DNA from: Candidula unifasciata
Taxonomy: Eukaryota > Mollusca > Gastropoda > Stylommatophora > Geomitridae
Length of the DNA: 64,000 nt
Assembly: GCA_905116865.2 (NCBI GenBank)
Contig: CAJHNH020008035.1
Span: forward strand, 439,110-503,109
Reading direction: 5' to 3'
The notes beneath the pieces were generated by a model, which worked only from the letters and a program-made list of their open reading frames with translations, ran no database searches and was not told the DNA's origin. Made by a program: the position numbers and the translations under genes. Below, piece after piece: positions 31,990-42,184 of this stretch. Each line of letters opens with the position of its first letter. Within the stretch, counting starts at the first letter, position 1.

Positions 31990-32310
31990 AGATCACAAAT
32001 GAAGGAACTGAGCGGGAAAGCAAAAATGTTCACCAATGGCAAAAAATATCAAAGGAAGAAGATGAAGATGGCTTGGTCATGTCTGCAGAATGCCTTATGA
32101 CACTCTGGGAAGGACAGCTCTCCAATGAATAGACAGCTCTCCGATGGACAGACAGACAGCTCTCTGATATACAGAAAGCTCTCTGATGGACAGACAGACA
32201 GCTCTCTGATGAACAGACAGACAGCTCTCTGATGGACAGACAGACAGACAGCTCTCTGATGGACAGACAGACAGCTCTCTGATGGACAGACAGATCTTCG
32301 ATAGACAGCA
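31990..32310 (+). repeat. LINE RT tail leading into a ~24-bp minisatellite
   Basis: 32050-32110 encodes RRRWRWLGHVCRMPYDTLGR, the familiar W-x-GH-(V)-x-RM box of LINE RT C-termini. From about 32110 the DNA becomes a tandem array of GACAGCTCTC(T/C)GATGGACA and AGACAGACAG with variable spacing (about eight units). Confidence 0.75.
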
Positions 32311-32539
32311 GATGGAGAGGCAGTTAAGCAGCAGACCTGCAGCAAGGGAGATCACTGCCTTATTTGTCAGCAGTAACATAAAGAGGACACAATACAGATC
32401 CTAATACAAACAGATTCATATATGAATGTAAGTTGAGCATACAAGCCAACACACTATATGTAAGCCTTCCACACACACATAAATGTGTGTATGCTTACAC
32501 AAACATATTCATCTGTATGTATGTAAGGTATGCATAGAA

Positions 32540-33135
32540 ACAGAAGAGAAACAATAACCTACCAATAAAAAAAACACAAATAGACTATGCTGACACTTCA
32601 ATTATTTTTTTGTAAGAGTAATAATAACCTACTAATAAAAACATATAAACTGTGCTGACTCTACAAATATCTTTTAGAAAAAAAAAAAGTTACGAATAGA
32701 AACATATAAACAGTGCTGACTCTACAAATATCTTTTAGAAAAAAAAACAAGTTACGAATAGAAACATATAAACAGTGCTGACTCTACAAATATCTTAAAA
32801 AAAAAAAAAAATACGAATAGAAACATACAAACTGTGCTGACGCTTACAACTATTTAAATACGAGAAACAATAATCTATCAACAGAAACATACAAACTATG
32901 CTGACTCTACAACTACCTCAATAAGAGAAACAATAATCTACTAAATAAACAAACAACTCATTAACTGGGTTAACTCTACACCTAAATTTATAAGAGAAAC
33001 AATAACCCACCAATAAAAATATACAAACTTTGCTGACTCTACAATTTTGTTTATAAGAGAAACAATAACCTACCAGTGAAAACCTGCAATCTACGCTGAT
33101 TCTAGAACTACATGAGAAATAATTTAACTGCACAC
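32540..33135. repeat. Divergent 65-85-bp tandem repeat, about nine units
   Basis: Each unit has (A)GAGAAACAATAACCTACCA, AAAACATA(C/T)AAAC and TGCTGACTCTACAA. Several have poly(A) inserts. The array is older than the others, judged by divergence. Confidence 0.85.
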
Positions 33136-33149
33136 TTACCAAACCGTAT

Positions 33150-33275
33150 AAGCTAAGTTGAGATGAGTTAAGGACAAACCCACCGCATTTCGAGACATTC
33201 CCATAATCGCTCCATCCCCATCTTCAGCAGCCAGCTCAGAGTTCCACATCTGATGGTACCAATAGCAGTTTCATC
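33150..33275 (-). mobile_element. Small RNase H LINE 3' scrap
   Basis: TTTCGAGACATTCCCATAAT, CGCTCCATCCCCATCTTC and AGCAGCCAGCTCAGAGTTCC equal the reverse of the terminal ~110 bp of the family. Confidence 0.7.
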
Positions 33276-33426
33276 TTTCCTCTGGCAAGGAACAAACATT
33301 TCAAACAGAAGGTATTTCTTCCATCGACTCGTATGTGGTGATATAGAGGTCAGAGCCCTTATCTTACATGACTGAGGTCCAGGTTGAATCCCAACAAGTT
33401 AAAGAAGGTTTTCTTTCTGGAGGTGT

Positions 33427-33585
33427 GCAATGGTGCGTGGTGTGCAACAGTGCACGGTATGCAACAGTGTGCAGTATACAACAGTGTGCGGTATGCAACG
33501 CTGCATGGTGTGCAACAGTGCGTGGTATGCAACAGTGTACAGTATACATCAGTGTGGGATATTCAATGGTGCATGGTATGCAGCG
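33427..33585. repeat. 17-bp tandem repeat, nine units
   Basis: Units of the form CAACAGTGTGC(A/G)GTATG or a close variant. No sequence relation to the other 17-bp array at 26958. Confidence 0.9.
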
Positions 33586-33634
33586 GGGCTTGGTACCAGC
33601 AGCTGTTCTTTTAGGGATCATTTTGTTTTTTATT

Positions 33635-33815
33635 GTTACTGTAACAGACACTTTGTGGTGAGTATAGGCACTTTCTTTGTTTTTTTCAAAGATGATTTGT
33701 GGTGAGTACCGGCACTTTCTATTTTTTTTATAAAGATGATTTGTGGTGAGTACCGACACTTTCTATTTTTGGGGGGATAAAGATGATTTGTGGTGAGTAC
33801 CAGCATCTTCTGTCA
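33635..33815. repeat. ~43-bp tandem repeat, four units
   Basis: TTTGTGGTGAGTACCGGCAC and TTTCTATTTTTTTTATAAAG alternate. The GTGGTGAGTACC motif is the reverse of the dispersed GGTACTCACCAC motif noted at 16430 and 53890. Confidence 0.85.
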
Positions 33816-34149
33816 ATGAAATAAAATTTTTAATGTTTTAAGCGTTGGGTTCATGTACCGATGACCCATCATACATTTCAGCGGGCAAAGGGTTTGTTTG
33901 GTGGTGCCCCTCTCCTCTCCAAGTATCCGAATCTGTTTCTATATGTTTATATTCTCCGCGCGCTGACCGACCATTTTCTTATAAATTTCCTTCAAGGGTA
34001 TGTGCTGTTTACACCTTGCAGCCAGGCACAATAAGAGAACACACTTAAGTAGGTAACAACACTTGGTCGCCATTGTTCATTATGTTACATTATGTTAAAG
34101 AACAAACAAAAAACGGCATAAAGAATTTTTGTTTTGATCTCTAAGGTCA

Positions 34150-34500
34150 ACCCCTTCTTCTGAAAATGAGTATCAGATCGTATCCACAATTAAATACAAA
34201 CTGTGTGGGAATGCAAGATGAAGAGAATGGGAAATAGGTGTCGCCATGGTGTTAGCCTCTAGACACCTGCATGCAGATCGGAAGGTCGTGGGTTCATGTC
34301 TTGACAGAGACTGACTTTTTTTTTTCAAAAATGACCTTGACTCCCAGCCTTGAGTAGGTACGAGGTGCAGTCCTAGGAAGTAAAGGTGGCCGGTGTGATG
34401 CTGGCCACACCACCCACCAAAGGCCGATTGGTCTATAAAAATATAGGTCTAGCCCTATATTCCCAATTCGCCTAAAGGCGTGAAAAAGGGACCTTTCCTT
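34150..34500 (+). mobile_element. SINE-A, near full length
   Basis: A-box-like ATGGTGTTAGCCTCTAG and B-box-like GGTCGTGGGTTCATGTC, a T-run, GACTCCCAGCCTTGAGTAGG, GGAAGTAAAGGTGGCCGGTG, a TATAGGTCTAGCCC block, and the end CCTAAAGGCGTGAAAAAGGG. This is the best reference copy in the window, about 265 bp from its tRNA head. Confidence 0.88.
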
Positions 34501-34549
34501 TCTTAGCTAGAATGCGTGAAGGCTAAACACTTTACATTTACATAACGAC

Positions 34550-34650
34550 CAGATGACAATGGGTACTATCAGTATGGAAACTCTTGGCTAGCTGTTGGGA
34601 AGGCAGATGGAACTAATATGGGCTTGTCCTGAATGCAGTAACGTCAAATC
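34550..34650 (+). mobile_element. RNase H LINE 3' scrap
   Basis: GGGTACTATCAGTATGGAAA, CTGTTGGGAAGGCAGATGG and GTAACGTCAAATC parallel the terminal part of the family. Inserted right after the SINE-A end. Confidence 0.6.
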
Positions 34651-34673
34651 TTTACCAACATGAACACAGAACC

Positions 34674-34772
34674 TTGAATTCTGACCAAATCAAACACATC
34701 ATTCCATAAATAACTGATAGTTGTATTCTGACCAAATCAAACACATCATTCCATAAATAACTGATAGTTATT
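34674..34772. repeat. 49-bp direct duplication
   Basis: TTCTGACCAAATCAAACACA through AATAACTGATAGTT occurs twice in direct tandem, nearly identical. Confidence 0.93.
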
Positions 34773-34859
34773 TTAGACACAGTAAAAAAATGAACACAAA
34801 CAAATGAAAGGAAAAATGTGTGCTTCTTGCACAATGGACAAACACCACAACTTCTCACA

Positions 34860-35555
34860 GTGAAAAATCAACCTTAAAAGAGCACATGGCAGGCTGTGTT
34901 GTGGTTTACAGCTAGGTTGCAATATCTGCACATTTTGGTCCAACTTATTCAATGTCAGAAAAGCTTTATTGAGCCATCTTTGGCGACATACTTGTTAGGG
35001 AGACAGTGGGTCTATCTTCCCCCTAAATAGGGCCCTGGACTCACATGGGAAAATAAAAAAGTAAAAACAGAATGAAAAAATATTTTTCCAGAATGTGTAA
35101 AACATATTTCATCAAAATTAAACCAAAAGTCACATGAAATGCATCTAGAAGAATAAATTAATTAAAGAAAAAAAAAAAACTTTCTAGAACTGACAACTTT
35201 GCTATTCTGACAGTTACAAATATTCACTTCTAAACTATTTCTTGTCTTCTTTCCTATCTTGTTCTTTCAAAGCAAATCAGATATTTTCATGCAGATAAAT
35301 TTGCTTCTGGCTAATAAGTGTTTTATCCAATGACAAATTAACTAAAAACCATTTTAAAATTGCTATTAGCGATGGCATAAAGCAGAGCTTTCAAAATAGT
35401 GTTGTGTGTTGACTGCAGTCTGAAGGTATGCTGCGCAAACATGAAGCTATGTATGTGTCCGTAGTGCTTATAAGGCATTAGTTTAACCTCTAGTGTGCTA
35501 GTAGGCGTAATTACTGTATGAAAGTATGTTTGTTTAAAAAGTACTATCGGAGTAC
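34860..35555. other. Intergenic stretch with repeat scraps
   Basis: 34890-34960 holds the GTTGTGGTTTACAGCTAGG motif seen also near 48790. 34980-35050 holds a family-2 fragment (ACATACTTGTTAGGGAGAC). The rest is AT-rich and unassigned. Confidence 0.45.
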
Positions 35556-35560
35556 TACCA

Positions 35561-35587
35561 GTGAGTACTGGTTGTTGCAGTACTCAC
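35561..35587. other. Perfect 10-bp-stem hairpin
   Basis: GTGAGTACTG, a 7-nt loop GTTGTTG, then CAGTACTCAC. It shares the GAGTAC core of the dispersed motif described at 33635. Confidence 0.8.
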
Positions 35588-35599
35588 CCGTTTGTTATT

Positions 35600-35742
35600 G
35601 TTGTTTGGTTAGTTCATGTCGAGAAAAGCCCTGGCCGAAACGTCAATTTGTGAGTTTTGTGAATGTTGTTCTGCTTTCCCATTTCATGAAGCTTTAAGTC
35701 ACAGTTCACTGGATTCATTTCTTGTTTAAAAAGTGTGCACCA
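35600..35742 (+). mobile_element. Possible Penelope-like element terminal fragment
   Basis: GAAAAGCCCTGGCCGAAACG and TTCTGCTTTCCCATTTC resemble the GGCCGAAACGT-type ends of Penelope-like elements. A related scrap (GTTGTTCTACTTTGCTATTC) is at 36790-36890. No ORF remains, so this is tentative. Confidence 0.35.
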
Positions 35743-36300
35743 ACGTGCAAGGTTTGGAAAGCTCTGGCAGACAGCGCCAACATCAGCTATGTCCTTTGGG
35801 AGCAAGTGAACAGAGCAGAATCACAATTAGAACCTCACAGACTGAGGAGAACGGCGCTGCCAGGGGTGACCAGGGGATCTGGCAGATACTCAACACTCAA
35901 AGGAAAGACAAGACAGACATACTCTTCTTCTTCTTCTTCTTGTCCACCAGCTTTAAACTCTGGCAGAAAATTCTGGTTGTTTGTCCACTTGTGGACTTTT
36001 AGTCTTCACATATCTGGCTTATTTGTATGCGTACTGTTGGTTCCTCGCCTCTCAGGCAGATGTACTCCAACTTCGAAGTAAACCCCCAAGTAGTTGACAT
36101 GCTTGTTGGAGAGGAAGTGGGTCTATTCTTGTTTTTCCCCAACAATAAGGCCCAGAAAACCCCACGGGGAGATGGACAAACAATCAGACTGTTTCTGATA
36201 TTATCAGAATTGGAATGCTGCAACTGCTGCTGAAGATGGGGGCAGACACTTATAGAAATGTCTCGAGTGCTGTGATGTTAGTTATTAATTCAACATTCCT
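35743..36300 (+). pseudogene. RNase H LINE tail split by a family-2 insertion
   Basis: The left half (to about 35924) reads LWEQVNRAESQ, RRTALPGVTRGSGRYSTLKG, KTRQT. The right half (from about 36177) resumes CAATCAGACTGTTTCTGA through GAGTGCTGTGATGTTAG. Between them sits a family-2 element. Confidence 0.8.
35925..36176 (-). mobile_element. Family-2 copy inserted in the LINE tail
   Basis: CTTCTTCTTCTTCTTCTTG at one end and CCCCACGGGGAGAT at the other define the full element. The flanks AGACAGACATA and AGATGGACAAA may be a decayed target duplication. Confidence 0.82.
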
Positions 36301-37143
36301 TGTGTGCCATTTATACAAAACATGGGGCTTGCAGTCCTTTCCCCCATTTCCTTCTATCCTCTGCAATTTCTTCCTATATCATGAATGGAATCCACCCAAG
36401 CAACTTTGGCCTCTCTCAATGTTTTTTTTTAAGGTTTCTCTTGGACATCTTTGTTTCCTCAATCCATTTGTCTCCCATTACAGTGCCTGTCTAGTAAAAT
36501 GCTGTCCCCTGCTTTTCAGGATCGAGCACACAGTATAATATGATTTTAATAAAGTGTCATTATGATATCAGCTTGGGAGAGGCAGAAGCCATTTTCTGAA
36601 ACTCAGGCAGATGATAAAGAATTGACATTATTGAAAATAAAGCACATACCAAGTGAAAATAAAAATAAAAAAGTGGTGAAAATAGGGTGTGAGTGCAGTC
36701 AAGCTAATACTAAGAGATTTATCCAGTGAACTGTCACTGAAAAGCTCAACGGAATGGGGTAGCATAACATTGTGCACAAAAATAACAAAAAACAAATCAC
36801 TGTAATGATCTGTTTTGTGTACGTTGTTCTACTTTGCTATTCCGATAAGCTTTCCAGCCATAGTTCCCTTGATTAATCACACAGCAGGTGAGTTAACCTA
36901 TAAAAAAAGCTGTCCCACAACGCTGCAGAATGACATGCAGTTTATGAACTCAACAAATAGTATAAATCTTTGTTTCACTTTCAAAAGCAGGACATTTCAT
37001 TTTCAAAAGCAGGACATTTCATGACAAACAGAATTTCAACATGGGAAACAAGAGTTCAGGCACAGATCTGTGGATGTTTACAATGGTTTTACAATCAACA
37101 GAATAATTTTCTACAGGCCATGTGCTCCTCTGTGGTGTTCCAA
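36301..37143. other. Intergenic stretch and expected RO60 3' UTR
   Basis: Immediately below 37144 should lie the RO60 3' UTR (minus strand). I did not find a convincing minus-strand AATAAA. A Penelope-like scrap (36790-36890) and a duplicated CTTTCAAAAGCAGGACATTT (about 36980-37020) are present. Confidence 0.4.
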
Positions 37144-37321
37144 TCATGGTGCTGCAGCTGCTTCAGTGCTAGTGATGTCATTCCCAGAGAAATCCATGTT
37201 GCCGCAGAAGAAGTTGTAGATGAGCTGGGGAACTCTCTCGTTGAAGCCGCTCACCTCCAGCATGTTGAGGTCTAACTTATTTCCGATGACCGTGTGGTCA
37301 CTCATGCCAATGAATGCTAAT
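37144..37321 (-). CDS. RO60: RO60 exon 8: C-terminus and stop
   Basis: Acceptor GGGGTTACAG. Reads LAFIGMSDHTVIGNKLDLNM, LEVSGFNERVPQLIYNFFCG, NMDFSGNDITSTEAAAAP, then TGA at 37146-37144. The (I/L)-GM-(T/S)...LDM-x-x-x-GF...I-x-NF terminus is diagnostic for Ro60. A short Ala-rich tail extends a little past the usual end. Confidence 0.88.
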
Positions 37322-37489
37322 CTGTAACCCCAAAAAAGAATTGGTTGAAGCAGCTGCAGTTAACACTTTCAGTACCAGATAAACTCAACATAAGTTTATA
37401 GATTACTTTTTACATCACATATATTGACTAATGTCTGCTCTATTCTTCGGTTCTTTATTAATATCTTACCCCAGATTATGTCACAGGAC

Positions 37490-37690
37490 AGACCAACATT
37501 TTAGAGGGTAGTAAGACTGGGTTTCCTGGCTTTCTGATGCTTTTAACGACCTTAAAACATCTAGAACTGGCCCTAACCCCAACCCACCTACATCCCACAA
37601 GAGAGTGCAACCTATCTACCACCCCCTGAAATATTAGACCATCCCGTGACCTGTGAATTTCTCCTATTTGGGGCAGGATATTATTAAAGC
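37490..37690. repeat. Dispersed repeat Y, copy 2 (inverted)
   Basis: ACCCACCTACATCCCACAAG, ATCTACCACCCCCTGAAATA and CCCGTGACCTGTGAATTTC are the reverse complement of the copy at 25700-26020. Confidence 0.7.
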
Positions 37691-37939
37691 ACCTATTCTT
37701 CTGCTATATTCATCTTTTCTATGCAGCAGCCATTTTAACTAATCATGCTGTATATTTCTACCATTTTAATTCACTTCTACTTCTTCTATATTTTCTCCCC
37801 CTTGCAAGTGGTTTTTACATGAGAAGGCTACAGGCCTCTATGAAGTCTTTGGTGAGAGGTGTGTCTTCCACTGTTCCATACAGCTTGGTTTCCACTGACA
37901 TGCCAACTAGCCATGCCTCTGATCTCTCTACTGACATGT

Positions 37940-38312
37940 CTGTAGCACATGTTCAGTATTCTGTGGTGCCTGTCTGTAGCACATGTTCAGTATTCTGTGG
38001 TGCCTATCTGTAGCACATGTTCAGTATTCTGTGGTGCCTGTCTGTAGCACATGTTCAGTATTCTGTGGTGCCTGTCTGTAGCACATGTTCAGTATTCTGT
38101 GGTGCCTATCTGTAGCACATGTTCAGTATTCTGTGGTGCCTGTCTGTAGCACATGTTCAGTATTCTGTGGTGCCTGTCTGTAGCACATGTTCAGTATTCT
38201 GTGGTGCCTGTCTGTAGCACATGTTCAGTATTCTGTGGTGCCTGTCTGTAGCACATGTTCAGTATTCTGTGGTGCCTATCTGTAGCACATGTTCAGTATT
38301 CTGTGGTGCCTG
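37940..38312. repeat. 34-bp minisatellite, eleven units
   Basis: GTAGCACATGTTCAGTATTC, TGTGGTGCCTGTCT repeated, with T/C alternation at CCTGTCT/CCTATCT. It lies in the last RO60 intron (37322-40502). Confidence 0.97.
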
Positions 38313-38423
38313 TCCCCACGGGCAAAGTTCTGAATCCCCAATCTTGAATTTCTTGTACACGTGGGTGCAGAGTCTATTGTGTCCAGTCCAAACTATATTA
38401 GTTCACTGAGATTCTATGACTAG

Positions 38424-38540
38424 GTAAAGATCCCTTTTCACGCCTTTAGGCGTATCGGGCATACGGGAAGAGCATCCCATATTTTTACAGACCAATCGGC
38501 ACTAGGTGGTTAATGTGGTCAACACTACGCTGGCGAGATT
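38424..38540 (-). mobile_element. SINE-A 3' part
   Basis: CCCTTTTCACGCCTTTAGGC, GGCATACGGGAAGAGCATCC and GTGGTCAACACTACGCTGGC match reverse SINE-A. Confidence 0.65.
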
Positions 38541-38651
38541 CTATGACTGTTACTCTAAATTTAAAAAACACTTGAGTTAAGTGTATTAATAACATCTGCC
38601 ATGAACTGAAAGAGTTAAGATGAGCAATCCCACATCAAGCAAATTAAAAGA

Positions 38652-38745
38652 TGACACACAACAGGAGGATTGACACACAACAGGAGGATCGACACAACAG
38701 GAGGATCGACACAACAGGAGGATCAACACAACAGGAGGATCGACC
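38652..38745. repeat. ~17-bp tandem repeat, about six units
   Basis: GACACAACAGGAGGATC with two longer GACACACAACAGGAGGAT units at the start. Confidence 0.93.
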
Positions 38746-38865
38746 TGAAATAAAAGGTTCTCTTTGGGAATTTGAAAATACAACCAGCGAGGAACAATTG
38801 TCCTAAAATGCTTTCCTCTGATGTGACCATGAAGTCTGTTTTAATACGTATAAATGTGGATGTAA

Positions 38866-39235
38866 AAGGTCCCTTTTCCACAACTTCAGGATAACTGGGC
38901 AAACGGTCGTCATCAAGTACCTTGCCAGTTGGTATAGGTGTTCATGCATCTCCACAGATCTCAGCCTTTGGTGTCCTGGATCAATTCCACTGATGATATT
39001 CCTCCATGCCACTGTCTTAAGCCATCCACCATTATTTCTCTTGGTCTGCCTCTTCTACCAGTGATCTTTTCAGTCGTCACAATATTTTCCATTTTTATTT
39101 TTTATTTTAGTCCAATCGATACTTGGTAGGTAATATTGTCAACATAACGACGGCTGTCTCTACTTCCCTCCCAGACTTTATTTGGTACCATTTTAAGACT
39201 GGATCAACCTGGAAGTCTTGGTCTTTTTTTTTTAA
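38866..39235 (-). mobile_element. LINE-E-related tail within a split SINE-A
   Basis: 38870-38900 (GTCCCTTTTCCACAACTTCA) begins a reverse SINE-A. 38905-39090 holds TCATCAAGTACCTTGCC and a CTTGGTCTGCCTCTTCTACC LINE tail on minus. 39105-39235 resumes SINE-A (TTTAGTCCAATCGATACTTGG, GACTGGATCAACCTGGAAG). The LINE tail seems inserted in the SINE. Confidence 0.6.
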
Positions 39236-39352
39236 TAATGTTCGGCTGATATACATTTTTTCTAAAAAATAAAAAAAAAGGATTGAAGATTAAGAAGGCC
39301 TGACAAATGAAAACTAGCAACATAACAGCATTCACATAGCAACTAGCAGCTA

Positions 39353-39660
39353 TCAACATACAGCATTCACATGTCAACTGAGATCTATCAACATACAGCA
39401 CACTCATACAGAAACTGGAAACTATCAACATACAGCACACTTATACAGAAACTGGAAACTATCAACATACAGCACACTCATACAGAAACTGGAAACTATC
39501 AACATACAGCACACTTATACAGAAACTGGAAACTATCAACATACAGCACACTTATACAGAAACTGGAAACTATCAACATACAGCACACTCATACAGAAAC
39601 TGGAAACTATCAACATACAGCACACTCATACAGAAACTGGAAACTATCAACATACAACAT
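39353..39660. repeat. 37-bp minisatellite, about eight units, with decayed flank
   Basis: AACATACAGCACAC(T/T)CATAC with AGAAACTGGAAACTATC. From 39660 to 39910 the pattern decays into ACATGGCAACTAGGAACT-type variants, an older edge of the same array. Confidence 0.95.
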
Positions 39661-39951
39661 TTGCATGGCAACTGAGAACTATCAACATACAACATCCACA
39701 TGGCAACTAGGAACTGACAACAGCATTCACATGGCATCTATGAGCTTTCCACATAACAGCATTTACATGGCAACTAGGAGCTTTCCCACACAACAGCATT
39801 CACATGGCAAATAGGAACTATCAACAAACAACACACTTACATGACAATGGGAACTATCAACATACAGCATTCTCAAATAGGAACTATCAACATATAGCAC
39901 AATCACACACATGGCAAATGGAAATTGGCAACATAAAAGGCATTCAGTTAG

Positions 39952-40140
39952 TCTTCTTCTTCATGTTCACCTGCTGCAAACTCAAGTGGAAACTTCTGAT
40001 TGTTCGTCCACTTCTGGACTTCAGTCTTATTCCAGAACTTGAGTTCTGTGTACAAATTCGTTTTACAGATCTGGTTAATGGTTAGCAGACTGTTGGTTCC
40101 TTGCCTCTCAGACAAATGTCCTCCAACTTTGCAGGAAATG
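39952..40140 (-). mobile_element. Family-2 copy
   Basis: TCTTCTTCTTCATGTTCACC, CACTTCTGGACTTCAGTCTT, TTCCTTGCCTCTCAGACAAA. In the last RO60 intron. Confidence 0.75.
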
Positions 40141-40502
40141 CTCCTAAGCAGTCAACTGTTAAACAATTGATCGACTAGTAACTGACAGCTATCCATAACA
40201 GAACACTGTTGTTCGTCCATCATGAGTCATAAAGACTACTTTTCATCTACAGTTGTAGTGATCAATGATTATGAGTATGAAGGTGGCTGATTAGCCCAAT
40301 ATGAGCCTGGAAAGTTCTTGAGCAGTGCGCACAACAGGTGGAAGCTGTAGAAAGGGAAGACTGCCTCCGTTTCTTTGCCTGTGCAATGCTCGCCCATCAC
40401 CACAGGACTTGAAAAAGATTAATGAGGATGAGGACTGGATGATAACTGGGTTAAAGTGACTTGCGCAAGGACTTGTACTTAAGTGAGGAAGAACATACTC
40501 AC

Positions 40503-40672
40503 TTGGCAGCTGGCAAACTGAGTTCCATTCGGTAGGCATGTAATGCATTATAAAATGCTTCTGTTGAAGTGACAGTCTTCTTATCACTCATGATGAGAAT
40601 GTTATCAAATGATTTCCGGTTCTGGGTCGCCCACTTCAAAGGTTCCGACAAATCAAAGTTTGCATTTGCTAA
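40503..40672 (-). CDS. RO60: RO60 exon 7: vWA-like domain, third strand
   Basis: Acceptor TTTAACAG, donor GCCAA|GTGAGT, phase 0 to phase 2. Reads LANANFDLSEPLKWATQNRK, SFDNILIMSDKKTVTSTEAF, YNALHAYRMELSLPAA. It aligns with the family's GGT-D...P-(M/L)-x-WA and (F/I)-x-(D)-x-x strands. Where the family has the MIDAS Thr (GGTD), this protein has a Phe (NANFD). The later Asp of the FTDNE-type motif is kept (MSDKK). Confidence 0.85.
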
Positions 40673-40759
40673 CTGTTAAAAAAAATTTGACAGTTAAAGT
40701 GTTAGCCTACAGGTTTTTGAAACAGTCTTATGTTGAATCTTTGGACCCATCAAATTTGC

Positions 40760-41095
40760 AAACAGTGAGAAGCAATAAAGAAATTTATAGTCTGTATAAA
40801 TCACCACTGATCACTGGCATCATGAGAGCTAATAGACTGAAATGGTTGGGGCATACTGAAAGAATGTCAGATGACAGAGAAGTAAAAACTGTGTACACAA
40901 GGGAGCTGAATGGTCCTAGACCATGAGGCAAACTATGAAGAAGATAGTGAGATAATGTCCAGACAGACCTGCAAACACTTGGTGTCACCAACTGGAAAGA
41001 GAAGGCCAACCAGAGAGATGAATGGAGGCGGGTGATATTTGCAGCAATGAAGCTCAAGGGCTCGGAATGCTGAAGAAGAAGAAGAAGAAGGTGTT
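40760..41095 (+). pseudogene. LINE-D RT tail
   Basis: Reads SPLITGIMRANRLKWLGHTE, RMSDDREVKTVYTRELNGPR, then after a stop DNVQTDLQTLGVTNWKEKA and DEWRRVIF, ending GCTGAAGAAGAAGAAGAAG. LKWLGH-x-x-RM is the common LINE C-terminal box. Confidence 0.82.
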
Positions 41096-41335
41096 AGGTT
41101 GCGTTATTTGACTTCCTTTCTAAGTTCGCCCATAAAATCTTTGTCTTCATCATTTGTCAGAGTGATGTAATTGAATTATGCCCTTTCATTTACAGCTTAG
41201 CTGCTGCATTCACGCCTGACAGATGACAGATCCGACTTGGATCAGTCATGTGTTCTCCAGGTCAGCCTTAAAATGACAACTGAGACTCTGTGTTGCAGTC
41301 TATGGCTATGCATTTTTTTATTTTAGGTACAACAC

Positions 41336-41545
41336 ATCTTCTTCTTCTTCACCTTCACCATCTGTAAATTCTGCTGGAAAGTTCTGGGTGTTTGTCCACC
41401 TCCAGATTTTAGTCTTGTTCCAGAACCTGAGTGTTGCATGCACATCCATTTTACAGATTTGGCTTATTTGTATGCAGACTCTTTGTTCCTTCTCAGACAG
41501 ATGCACTCTGTTCCACAAAAAATTTCCCTGATTCCACACAGGGAA
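41336..41545 (-). mobile_element. Family-2 copy
   Basis: CTTCTTCTTCTTCACCTTCA, CCACCTCCAGATTTTAGTC, TGCATGCACATCCATTTTAC, CAGACAGATGCACTCTG. The GGGAAGTAAAC end is short. Confidence 0.75.
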
Positions 41546-41559
41546 GTAAACTTTATGGT

Positions 41560-41632
41560 GGTTTCAACAATGATATAGAGCAGTGACCATTCAGAAAACA
41601 CTGGTAAACTGCTGAAACATTGCCTAGTATTT
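41560..41632 (+). mobile_element. SINE-C tail scrap
   Basis: GTGACCATTCAGAAAACACT, GGTAAACTGCTGAAACATTG and CCTAGTA match the SINE-C body. Confidence 0.5.
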
Positions 41633-41661
41633 ATTTAATTAGATACAATAGAATGAGTTAC

Positions 41662-41787
41662 CTCTTTGGTAGGCTTGACAATTTGTTCAATAATTCCAGC
41701 CATTGGCATTTTTCGAGATTTATTATTTTCAATCTTGAGATCAATCACTTTCTGGTGGAAATAGACAACTTGGACTCTAGTTTCTGA
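41662..41787 (-). CDS. RO60: RO60 exon 6: vWA-like domain middle
   Basis: Acceptor CTCTTTGGCAG, donor GAG|GTAACT, 42 codons, phase 0 at both ends. Reads SETRVQVVYFHQKVIDLKIE, NNKSRKMPMAGIIEQIVKPT, KE. It corresponds to the VV-(A/Y)-F-strand and following helix of the family. No stop or shift. Confidence 0.82.
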
Positions 41788-42184
41788 CTGCCAAAGAGAA
41801 AACGGGCAACAAATTGAAAATCTTAGGTGGGGGAGGGGAGATGGGGTATTAAGCCATTTTCCAAGGAGGGACACTGACAAGCAATGTTCACAATTCTTCT
41901 TGCAATCAATTTACTCTAATTTACACTGGCAGATGAATTCTTGTGACAAAATTGACTTATTTAAAAAAAAAAAAATTTTTCAATTCCCATATAATTGTGA
42001 ATATGACGTTGACTCACTGGGCAAGTATTTCCTTTTTAATGGTCTGTACTAGGGACAGTCTTGTAGGACATGTTCTACAGTTTGTATGCATAGCCCACAC
42101 TGGCACATTTTTGAACTGCTTAGACAAAATCTGTGCGTATGCTTGTTAAGTTTATTACAACCCATCCTGAGGCACAGAATGATG

